Assembly (NCBI RefSeq): GCF_000169175.1
Contig: NZ_AAWS01000017.1
Span: 1 to 64,000 of the forward strand
Length of the DNA stretch: 64,000 nt
DNA from: Microscilla marina ATCC 23134
GTDB taxonomy: Bacteria; Bacteroidota; Bacteroidia; Cytophagales; Microscillaceae
Direction: 5' to 3'
Shown here: positions 11,717 to 18,900 of the stretch, piece after piece
How the letters are laid out: every line of letters starts with the position of its first letter
How positions within the stretch are numbered: position 1 is the first letter of the stretch
Notes under the pieces: model-generated
What the model was told of the DNA's origin: nothing
The model's database searches: none
The model's input: only the letters and a program-made list of their open reading frames with translations
Translations under genes and position numbers: made by a program

Positions 11717-12037
11717 ATGGCACAGTACGATCCTAAGGAAGAAAACCAAATTAATATTGAACTCTCTGAGGAAATAGCAGAAGGCACTTATGTAAACCTT
11801 GCTATGATTGCACACTCTAATAGCGAGTTTGTCGTGGATTTTATCAGAGTGATGCCAGGGCTACCTAAAGCAAAAGTGAAGTCAAGGATTGTATTAACTC
11901 CCGAACATGCCAAGAGGCTACTTGATGCATTGAAAGATAATATTCAAAAATACGAAGCAAGTTTTGGGAATATTGTTTCTTCTGGAGATGACTTTCAATT
12001 TCCAATGAATTTTGGAGGTACAATGGGAGAAGCCTAA
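11717..12037 (+). CDS. DUF3467 family protein
   Basis: 106 residues, soluble, no signal peptide. The sequence NQINIELSEEIAEGTYVNLAMIAHSNSEFVVDFIRVMPGLPKAKVKSRIVLTPEHAKRLL is typical of DUF3467, a short family of unknown function common in Bacteroidota, often found directly downstream of rpoC. No catalytic motif is visible. It lies 55 bases after rpoC beyond a terminator hairpin and has its own strong terminator, so it is probably expressed by read-through. The conserved neighbourhood hints at a link to RNA polymerase, which is inference only. Confidence 0.85.
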   Translation: MAQYDPKEENQINIELSEEIAEGTYVNLAMIAHSNSEFVVDFIRVMPGLPKAKVKSRIVLTPEHAKRLLDALKDNIQKYEASFGNIVSSGDDFQFPMNFGGTMGEA

Positions 12038-12061
12038 CTTTAGTGAAGCATATTATTATAG

Positions 12062-12097
12062 AGCCAAGTAAGTGATAAAAACTTACTTGGCTTTTTT
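12062..12097 (+). terminator. Rho-independent terminator
   Basis: A 12-bp perfect stem AGCCAAGTAAGT/ACTTACTTGGCT (12062-12073 with 12081-12092) has a 7-base loop and a T6 tail. It closes the rpo/DUF3467 transcription unit. Confidence 0.92.
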
Positions 12098-12177
12098 ATT
12101 GGCTTTTAGGCATTTAATATGTTGGAAAAGGAGGTAAAAATATTGCTGATAATGCCAGTTCTTAATGAAATAACTTA

Positions 12178-12185
12178 TATATTTG
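12178..12185 (+). promoter_or_regulatory. Putative Bacteroidota -7 box
   Basis: TATATTTG matches TAnnTTTG and sits 40 bases before the ATG at 12226, downstream of a terminator, so a new promoter is expected here. No clear TTTG box is seen at the standard spacing. Confidence 0.45.
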
Positions 12186-12225
12186 GATTGTACGTTACAT
12201 TGCATAACTATAAATATTTTACCAA

Positions 12226-12930
12226 ATGGCAACATATCATTTTAATCTTGATGGGTCACTTGTTAGTGCAGATCCTTCTGGTAATGCAGCAGTTGTAGGA
12301 GGACAATCCTTTCCCTTAACAGGTAGCCAGCTTACTATGTATGCAGCAACTATATATGCAGAAGCTTCTTTTATGGGATTGGTTCAACAAATTAACCCTA
12401 ATGATCCAGAAGGTGAAATGCAAAGAGAAACTTTTGCAATTGCTTATTCTATGTTTAACTACGCTTCTGCTAAAAAGCAAAAGGATGCTACCTATACATT
12501 TGACAAAATGTTGGTGGATAAAAGCTATACCCATGCAATTGGTAGCCCGGTATACAATGAGTATTTTAGTGCTGGTGGAGACTCTATACGAAAAAAATAT
12601 GCTACACAGGCTATTATCAAGATGTTTACCCGCAACACAGCAGATATGCTACATGTGATACAAACCTTAGACAGTGGACCGTTTTGGGATGGTGCTGATA
12701 TTTACCAAAGGTTTAGAGATCACTATAGAGCAAAACAAGGGTTTAAATTATCTGACCCATCACACGGAAGCCTTTATCAGAATGTAACAGTAGTACAAGG
12801 TACACAAGTGATAGAAACAGTAGAGGGCAATAACAAGTGGATTCAGGGACCGTATACCTTTATGTCCACAATGACTGCTGGAGGAACCATATTCTGGAAG
12901 TTTATGCCTGGGTCTGGTGCAAGTGTGTAA
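12226..12930 (+). CDS. Unrecognised 234-residue protein
   Basis: I do not recognise this protein. It has no signal peptide or membrane segment. The N-terminus (MATYHFNLDGSLVSADPSGN) is followed by a helical core with TMYAATIYAEASFMGLVQQ and ETFAIAYSMFNYASAKKQK, then FDKMLVDKSYTHAIGSPVYNEYF and a Gly-rich C-terminus. The IYAEA element and the following helix loosely recall SleB-type cell-wall hydrolases or other lysozyme-like folds, but the similarity is too weak for a call. It is monocistronic: a promoter-like box lies upstream and a terminator downstream. The fold resemblance could be tested by profile or structure comparison. Confidence 0.7.
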   Translation: MATYHFNLDGSLVSADPSGNAAVVGGQSFPLTGSQLTMYAATIYAEASFMGLVQQINPNDPEGEMQRETFAIAYSMFNYASAKKQKDATYTFDKMLVDKSYTHAIGSPVYNEYFSAGGDSIRKKYATQAIIKMFTRNTADMLHVIQTLDSGPFWDGADIYQRFRDHYRAKQGFKLSDPSHGSLYQNVTVVQGTQVIETVEGNNKWIQGPYTFMSTMTAGGTIFWKFMPGSGASV

Positions 12931-13032
12931 AAGTGATGTGCTCAAATTGTCAGAAGTAAATAATAGGCTTTGCACTCAAAATATTTAGCTTGATTTTTCT
13001 TAAAGTATACAGTTTATATAACAGATGTAAGG

Positions 13033-13055
13033 TACTCCGCTTGACGGAGTATTTT
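13033..13055 (+). terminator. Rho-independent terminator
   Basis: Stem TACTCCG/CGGAGTA (13033-13039 with 13045-13051) with a short loop and TTTT tail, about 100 bases after the stop of the preceding gene. Confidence 0.65.
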
Positions 13056-13173
13056 GCGTTATAAGGGATAGGATTGTAACCTTTGATATCCAGGCGGCCC
13101 TGTTTACGATATGATCAACAGTATGGGTATACTCTAGTTTGAGCCTTTTACTTATAATTAAATTTTTTTCTGT

Positions 13174-13181
13174 TATATTTG
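13174..13181 (+). promoter_or_regulatory. Putative -7 promoter box for symporter gene
   Basis: TATATTTG fits TAnnTTTG. The leader to the ATG at 13324 would be about 135 bases. No TTTG box was found at the expected spacing, so the match is tentative. Confidence 0.4.
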
Positions 13182-13323
13182 ACTTCATCAGCATCTTACC
13201 AAAAGAGTAAAACCCAAACTAAATTTGCTGTGTTTCTCACTTCACAAACATTAAAAAGGTTTTTGAGGTGTTCCCCTAATATTGATAAGATAACAAGGTA
13301 TTGATAATATATATAGATAGATT

Positions 13324-14778
13324 ATGAAGAAGATAGCACTTCATTGGCAAATACTAATTGCTTTAGCTTTAGGTGTTGTTGTTGGTTTGCAGTTAACACC
13401 CACCTATGAGGTTACTAAAGAGTCAGTAAGCAAACTGCAAAGTGTACAAGTTTTTGATAAAGCTTCTAAGAAAAAGCAACATATAGAAACTGACATTATT
13501 GAGAACCTTAAAAAACTAGAGGGGAAAGATTATCACAATGATAAAGCTTTTGAAGAAGCCTTGAAAAGTGCTATAGGTGATGAAAATGTAAAAAAGTATA
13601 GAAAAACCATCTTAAAAGAAACAGAGTTTCAACCAGTTACTTATGTAAGCTGGATGGGTGATATTTTTCTAAGAGCCTTAAAAATGGTGATTGTGCCTCT
13701 GATTTTGAGCTCCATCATTACTGGTATAACCAATATTGGGAGCGGAGAAAACTTAGGGCGTTTAGGGGGTAAAACATTGCTATACTATTTATCTACCAGT
13801 GTATTAGCCATTACTACAGGGTTATTTTTTGTAAACCTTATTCGCCCAGGAGTGGGAGCCCCTACTAGTTCGGCAGGAGCCGTAGAAGGTCTTGACGATG
13901 CCAGAGGATCTTTTGGTGATACTTTGATTAACATGATTCCTACCAATGTATTTGAGTCATTGAGTACAGGTAAAATGCTCTCTATTATCTTCTTTGCGAT
14001 TATGTTTGGGTATTTTATTACCCAAATACAACAAAATTATAAGGATCTGCTCAATGATTTTTTTAATGCAGTGTTTGAAGTGATGATGAAAATCACGATG
14101 TTCATTATCAAGTTTACTCCACTAGGGGTTTTAGGGTTAGTTGCCAATACCATTGCCGAGCAAGCAGGTGACAGCCAGGCATTGGGGCAAATGGCAGGTA
14201 GTTTGGGCTGGTATATGCTCACGGTAATTTTGGGCTTAGGAACTCACTTCTTTATCATTTTGCCACTCATTGTAAAGTTTATAGGCAAGGCCAACCCTTT
14301 TGCTCACCTACGCAATATGACCAACCCATTACTTACAGCTTTTTCTACTTCTTCGTCAAGTGCCACCTTACCTTTGTCAATGGAGACAGTAGAGCATAAA
14401 AGCGGAGTCTCTAATAAAATCACAAGCTTTACGCTACCTTTGGGTGCTACCATTAATATGGATGGAACTGCATTGTATGAATGTGTAGCAGCTATGTTTA
14501 TTGCCCAGGCGTATGGCATAGAATTAAGCATTATGCAACAAATAGTAGTAGTAATGACTGCTTTATTGGCTTCTATTGGTGCAGCGGGTATACCAATGGC
14601 AGGTTTGGTAATGATTTCGGTAATTTTGAGTGCAGTAGGTTTGCCACTTGAGGGTTTAGGGATGATTTTGGCAGTAGACCGAATACTAGATATGTTGCGT
14701 ACTACTACCAATGTGTGGAGTGATAGCTGCGGGGCCGTAATTATTGGCAAAAGCGAGGGAGAAGAACTAAAAGTATAA
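13324..14778 (+). CDS. Dicarboxylate/amino acid:cation symporter (DAACS family)
   Basis: 484-residue polytopic inner-membrane protein of the glutamate/aspartate/dicarboxylate symporter family. Family hallmarks are the serine-rich hairpin TAFSTSSSSATLPLSMETVE, the TM7 motif LPLGATINMDGTALYE, the second hairpin AGIPMAGLVMISVIL, and the C-terminal AVDRILDMLRTTTNVWSDS. These position the substrate and Na+ or H+ in known structures. TM1 (residues 7-24) is followed by a roughly 85-residue charged, lysine-rich insertion (about 30-112) before TM2, longer than in E. coli GltP. Substrate cannot be told from sequence. It is monocistronic, with a terminator shared with the convergent next gene. Confidence 0.93.
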   Translation: MKKIALHWQILIALALGVVVGLQLTPTYEVTKESVSKLQSVQVFDKASKKKQHIETDIIENLKKLEGKDYHNDKAFEEALKSAIGDENVKKYRKTILKETEFQPVTYVSWMGDIFLRALKMVIVPLILSSIITGITNIGSGENLGRLGGKTLLYYLSTSVLAITTGLFFVNLIRPGVGAPTSSAGAVEGLDDARGSFGDTLINMIPTNVFESLSTGKMLSIIFFAIMFGYFITQIQQNYKDLLNDFFNAVFEVMMKITMFIIKFTPLGVLGLVANTIAEQAGDSQALGQMAGSLGWYMLTVILGLGTHFFIILPLIVKFIGKANPFAHLRNMTNPLLTAFSTSSSSATLPLSMETVEHKSGVSNKITSFTLPLGATINMDGTALYECVAAMFIAQAYGIELSIMQQIVVVMTALLASIGAAGIPMAGLVMISVILSAVGLPLEGLGMILAVDRILDMLRTTTNVWSDSCGAVIIGKSEGEELKV

Positions 14779-14796
14779 ATTAGCAAATACTGAGCA

Positions 14797-14834
14797 AGCC
14801 TTTGCTGGGCAACTTACTTGGCAAAGGCTGATTT
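14797..14834. terminator. Convergent terminator hairpin
   Basis: AGCCTTTGC (14797-14805) pairs with GCAAAGGCT (14821-14829) between two convergent genes. The plus side is followed by GATTTTG and the minus side by an A/T-rich stretch. It may serve both genes. Confidence 0.6.
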
Positions 14835-14846
14835 TGTCGTTCTATC

Positions 14847-15764
14847 TTAGTTTTTTAACGTGATGTATTTAGAGGTGGTCGTGATTTTAGTATCTACTGC
14901 AATCTCTTGTGAGCCATTATTCATAGTCATATACATCGTGCCTGACATTACTTGTTTGATATAATAACGCTGGGTCCAACCAGTTTCTATGTCTATATCC
15001 ATAGAACCTTCTTGGGTACCATTGAGATCATATTTTGCTGTTACAATACCTAAATCTACTATCGTATTAGGGGTGGGTCTTACCGTGGCTTTAATGTTAA
15101 TCAGTCCTGTATTTTCTTCCACTTTATCCAAAGTCCATGTCATATTCACTTTACTTGGAAACGAGGCTGTTTTCTCGAATTTCTTTGACCAACTATCACC
15201 TACCGCAATTTTTTTGTTAGGGTAAATATTAAAGAATTGATCCATAGACTCCCTCAGTGCAGCCTCACCAAAAGCCTTTTTAAATGTTTTGTGAAGCCTC
15301 TCTCTAGTGGCTTTATTAGCTACCGCCTTTGCATTGAGCATTTTCTCAATTAGCTCGTCAGCACCAATTAATTCTCTTACTTGTCCTTGATTGTTGACTT
15401 GCATAGTTATCCTGCTATCAATCATAGCGCCCAATGCTCTAGATAAAGCCGTTTCTGTAGCAGTGGTATCCTCAGAGTTATACGTTGACTTTCCCTGTTT
15501 ATAATGTATTTTTTTGTATACAACCACTATCTTATAAAATCCCTCTTCATCTATTTCTTTGATGTTATACTGGTAAGTAATGCTACTATTTTGTCTTTGT
15601 CCTTGAAACTCTTGTTCAATATACTGAGATATTTGTTGTTGGATAACATACGAAGTGTTAGGAGTAAGTTTGAGCGTGAGTTTGTGTTTTTTTTGGGCAT
15701 ATGTAAGAGAAGGGACTTGAACAATGAACAAGAGAAAAATAAAAAATTTGAAGTGTTTTTTCAT
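14847..15764 (-). CDS. Secreted protein, DUF6263-like
   Basis: 305 residues with an N-terminal signal peptide (MKKHFKFFIFLLFIVQVPSLTYA, cleavage after about residue 23), so it is exported to the periplasm or outer membrane. The mature part is beta-rich, with KLTLKLTPNTSYVIQQQISQ, IDSRITMQVNNQGQVREL and IYPNKKIAVGDSWSKK. The pattern of an initial query-like beta strand, a helical centre and a VGDSW motif resembles the Bacteroidota family DUF6263. The function is unknown. It is transcribed alone toward the symporter gene. Confidence 0.75.
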   Translation of the reverse strand: MKKHFKFFIFLLFIVQVPSLTYAQKKHKLTLKLTPNTSYVIQQQISQYIEQEFQGQRQNSSITYQYNIKEIDEEGFYKIVVVYKKIHYKQGKSTYNSEDTTATETALSRALGAMIDSRITMQVNNQGQVRELIGADELIEKMLNAKAVANKATRERLHKTFKKAFGEAALRESMDQFFNIYPNKKIAVGDSWSKKFEKTASFPSKVNMTWTLDKVEENTGLINIKATVRPTPNTIVDLGIVTAKYDLNGTQEGSMDIDIETGWTQRYYIKQVMSGTMYMTMNNGSQEIAVDTKITTTSKYITLKN

Positions 15765-16097
15765 CGTGTAGGGGTTTAAAAGTTCGTTGATTTGTAGCAG
15801 TTACAATGTATGTACGAAGAGGTTATTTTGTTGGTTTTGTGATAAAGGTAAGCCTAAAGAAAAAATAAAGGTTAATTGTGCGCTCATATTTGACGGTTTA
15901 GAATATACAAAAGTGTAGTTTTATAGCGATAGGGTTGTAGGATTGCCGGAAATGATAATTTTTTCATCAATTGTAAGTGCTTTTAACAATTTTATGCCAT
16001 AGCTTTATTAACTTTGCACTTCGTGTAAATTTTTAAAAAGCTAAATTGCTTTGGTAATAATAACCCGGGGGGGTAAACTCAAAAAAAAATAATCGTC
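15765..16097. other. 333-base divergent intergenic region
   Basis: It separates two divergent genes. On the plus side there is a clear -7 box at 16009-16016 and, just before the next gene, an unusual CCCGGGGGGG tract (about 16064-16073) followed by a run of A. I see no gene in it. Confidence 0.55.
16009..16016 (+). promoter_or_regulatory. Putative -7 promoter box
   Basis: TAACTTTG followed by C is a full match to the Bacteroidota TAnnTTTG box, 82 bases before the ATG at 16098. The -33 region is AT-rich without a clear TTTG. Confidence 0.5.
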
Positions 16098-16703
16098 ATG
16101 GCTGACCAAAAATTCAAGCTACATTTTGATGACAATACTACGCAAGAATTTGATGCTGAAGAGAAGATAATTCTTCAGAAAAAACGTACCGAAAAAGAAG
16201 AAATCACAGTAGATGAAGTACAAGTAAACCAAAAATTGGTTTTTTATACTATAGAGTCTTCACTACAGGATGAAATACTTCAAGAGGTGCAAGATGCTCC
16301 AATAGAAGTAGAAGTAGGCAAGTATGACTGGTTGGATATTTTCAAAAAGCTAAAAAGTTTTTATGTAACTGACCTGGCCGTATACCGTATGTCGAAAATC
16401 ACTGCAAACCAGAATTCTTTTTTGAAATGGATTTCGGGTGAAACTGATAAGCTTCCATTGAAGAAAAAAGACTTTGGAATTGTTTTATTGATGGCTCGTG
16501 AAAAAGGCATCATCACAGATGATGTAGAAGAGAACCAAGTAACAAGCAGTGAAACCATAGCTGATGATTTACATTCAGAGCTTAATATGTTGGAATTGAC
16601 CCGTAAGAAAGGGGCTATTTGTTCTACCATAAGCACTAGTTTGTTCAAAAAAATCAAAGAGCAACGTTCTTCTAAAGTAGTAGCATCTATCGAGATGGCA
16701 TAA
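16098..16703 (+). CDS. Unrecognised 201-residue soluble protein
   Basis: I do not recognise this protein. It is acidic and Lys/Glu-rich, with no signal peptide or membrane segment. The N-terminal third (about 1-60) looks like beta strands with KFKLHFDDNTTQEFDAEEK. The central segment (about 75-130) is helical and aromatic, with WLDIFKKLKSFYVTDLAVYR and NSFLKWISGETDKLPLKKKD, and may be a small DNA-binding-like or helical bundle domain. The C-terminus is helical. It has its own promoter box and terminator, so it is monocistronic. No function is proposed. Confidence 0.7.
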   Translation: MADQKFKLHFDDNTTQEFDAEEKIILQKKRTEKEEITVDEVQVNQKLVFYTIESSLQDEILQEVQDAPIEVEVGKYDWLDIFKKLKSFYVTDLAVYRMSKITANQNSFLKWISGETDKLPLKKKDFGIVLLMAREKGIITDDVEENQVTSSETIADDLHSELNMLELTRKKGAICSTISTSLFKKIKEQRSSKVVASIEMA

Positions 16704-16723
16704 TCCCCGTTTTTATGTATTGA

Positions 16724-16768
16724 AATATGCCTAAGTTTATTTGTATAAGCTTAGGCATATTCTTTTTT
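16724..16768 (+). terminator. Rho-independent terminator
   Basis: About 12 bp of stem AATATGCCTAAG/CTTAGGCATATT (16724-16735 with 16750-16761), then C and T6. It lies 20 bases after the preceding stop and 24 bases before the next ATG. Confidence 0.85.
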
Positions 16769-16791
16769 AAACCCTTTAATAAAAGAGTGAT

Positions 16792-17988
16792 ATGTCTGAT
16801 TCAGATATAGCATTTTTGTTATCTGAGGATGTACAGCAGTACATTGACGCTAACCTCTATAAAACCCCAGCAGACTTAATTTTAGCTGCATCGCCTTACT
16901 CAAAACCTGAAATGACCCACATTGTTGGACAAATTCAAGCACGGCGTAAAATACAAGCCAAATTACCTACCTGGTTTGATACTCCCAATATTATTTATCC
17001 ACCTTTGCTGTCTATTGAGCAATGTTCTTCTGAAATAGCTGCATTGCATAAAGCACAAATTTTATCTGGAAACACCCTGGTCGATCTTACAGGAGGGTTT
17101 GGGGTAGATAGTTATCATTTTGCCCAAACCTTTGATCAGGTATATTATGTAGAACAACACCAAGAACTGGCGAAACTTGTGCAGCATAACTTTGAAGCGT
17201 TTGGGGTAACAAACATACAAATCAAGGCACAATCTGCGGAAAGTTTTCTTAAAGAAGTAGATAAAGTAGATGCAGTTTATATTGATCCAGCGAGGCGTGA
17301 TGATGCCAAAAATAAAGTGTTTAGGTTGGAAGAGTGTACCCCTAATTTGCTGGAGTTGTTGCCTGTGCTTTGGCAAAAGACTGATCAATTATTAATTAAA
17401 CTTTCACCAATGTTGGATATTGACTTGGGTATAAGGCAGCTGGAGCAAGTAGCAAAGGTAGTAGTAGTGGCTATAAATAATGAATGTAAAGAACTACTAT
17501 TTGTACTAAAAAACAATCACCAGACAATACCCCACATTGAAGCTTTGAACCTAAACGCCCATAAACCTGCTCAGTACTTTAGCTTTACCCGAAACGAAGA
17601 GAGGACCTCGCAAGTAGTATATGCTGAGCCTATGCAATACTTGTATGAGCCTAATGTGGCCATATTGAAAGCAGGAGCTTTTAAACAAATTGCCCAATGC
17701 TTTGGGTTGGCAAAGTTACACCCACATAGTCACTTGTATACATCAAACACTTGGTTAAAAGATTTCCCAGGGCGGAGTTTTAAAATAAAAGGAGTATGTA
17801 GGTATACTAAAAAAGAGGTTGCAAAGTACTGTCCAGCTAAAAAAGCCAATATTACTGCGCGAAACTTTCCCGACTCAGTGGCATTGGTGCGTAAGAAACT
17901 TCAGCTAAAAGATGGAGGGAATGATTATTTATTTGTAACTCAAACTCAAGCTCATAGAGCGTTGGTAATTGTTACTGAAAAAGCATGA
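16792..17988 (+). CDS. Class I SAM-dependent methyltransferase with THUMP-like domain
   Basis: 398 residues, cytosolic. A helical N-terminal region (1-85) leads into a Rossmann methyltransferase core whose SAM-binding motif I is VDLTGGFGVDSYHFA (about residues 97-111). Motif II is YYVEQHQELA and motif IV is DAVYIDPARRD (about 160-170). The C-terminal part (about 290-398) contains FKIKGVCRYTKKEVAKYCPA, which resembles the THUMP-like domain found after such cores in Bacteroidota. The DPAR motif suggests an RNA or nucleic-acid target, but the substrate is unknown. The gene stands alone between a terminator and a SUKH-like gene. Confidence 0.82.
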   Translation: MSDSDIAFLLSEDVQQYIDANLYKTPADLILAASPYSKPEMTHIVGQIQARRKIQAKLPTWFDTPNIIYPPLLSIEQCSSEIAALHKAQILSGNTLVDLTGGFGVDSYHFAQTFDQVYYVEQHQELAKLVQHNFEAFGVTNIQIKAQSAESFLKEVDKVDAVYIDPARRDDAKNKVFRLEECTPNLLELLPVLWQKTDQLLIKLSPMLDIDLGIRQLEQVAKVVVVAINNECKELLFVLKNNHQTIPHIEALNLNAHKPAQYFSFTRNEERTSQVVYAEPMQYLYEPNVAILKAGAFKQIAQCFGLAKLHPHSHLYTSNTWLKDFPGRSFKIKGVCRYTKKEVAKYCPAKKANITARNFPDSVALVRKKLQLKDGGNDYLFVTQTQAHRALVIVTEKA

Positions 17989-18076
17989 GTGATTATAACG
18001 AAAATTTCGCCAAAAGCATGAAACTTTGAAAGTGTTCAGCGTATACAGAAGGTAGAAGAAGGAAAAAAATAATAAT

Positions 18077-18745
18077 ATGGCGCAAGTTATAAGAAACGTA
18101 CACAATCATAATATTATAGATTTACTTGAAATCTATCACATATTTATAGACGAGTTGGAAGAGTCGGGAAAGTTTGACCTTAAATTTGATAAAATAGATC
18201 CGGTAAGACCCCAGGATATTGCTGATTTTGTAAAAGAATACGATGTATTTGTTCCAAAAGACGTTTGGACTTTTTGGGAAGAAGGATTGATGTCAGTATC
18301 TTTTGTTGGAGAGAAAAACAAGTTTGCGGCAGGTACCGATTTCTTGCCTTTTAAATATGTAGTAAGAGATACGGCTATGTTACGTGAAATGGCAGAAAAC
18401 TATGACGATGAAGAAGACAAAGAAGAAATGGAATTGCGACGCTTACATCTATATGGTATTCCACTTACCTTTGAAGAGCCTTGCCTGATATTAGATGCCC
18501 AACCAGAGAGAAAAGAAAATGGGATTTACCGTATTTTGTACGATGGCTCACCCTTAAAAAACGTGATAGCTCCCGACTTTACTACTTTCTGGGAGCATTG
18601 GCTTGCTGCTGGGTGCTTTATTAAAGGTAACTTTGATATTTATTGGCAAATCGTGCACGAATATGTTACCTTACAAATTCCTCATAAGGATAATCTATGG
18701 TTGAAATATTGGGATCAGCAGTATAGAACAAATTACGCCCATTAA
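18077..18745 (+). CDS. SMI1/KNR4 (SUKH)-like protein
   Basis: 222 residues, acidic, cytosolic. The pattern FVKEYDVFVPKDVWTFWEEG near residues 52-72, a central beta region with FLPFKYVVRDTAML, and a late DGSPLKNVIAPDFTTFWEHWLAAG segment resembles the SMI1/KNR4 fold: a start LP-x-FW helix, strands, then an A-x-sF-x-xFl helix. SUKH proteins often act as immunity or protein-interaction modules. No polymorphic toxin gene is adjacent here, so an immunity role is not supported by context. It starts 88 bases after the methyltransferase stop and could be co-transcribed. Confidence 0.55.
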   Translation: MAQVIRNVHNHNIIDLLEIYHIFIDELEESGKFDLKFDKIDPVRPQDIADFVKEYDVFVPKDVWTFWEEGLMSVSFVGEKNKFAAGTDFLPFKYVVRDTAMLREMAENYDDEEDKEEMELRRLHLYGIPLTFEEPCLILDAQPERKENGIYRILYDGSPLKNVIAPDFTTFWEHWLAAGCFIKGNFDIYWQIVHEYVTLQIPHKDNLWLKYWDQQYRTNYAH

Positions 18746-18900
18746 TAATACCTATTTATCATAATAAGCATTGTGTAAGCAGCTGATTATATTAACAGTT
18801 TCTTTTTATTATTTTCTCCTTTGTTTCTGTACTTGTCGTATAAGACTTTTATCTTTACTCATCTAAAAGTTAGGATAGAATTTATAGACATAATTACGAC

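Larger units (their letters stand above)
12931..13323. other. 393-base intergenic region with terminator and promoter
   Basis: It holds the terminator of the preceding gene at 13033-13055 and a -7 promoter box at 13174-13181 for the symporter gene. The rest is AT-rich and I see no gene in it. Confidence 0.6.
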
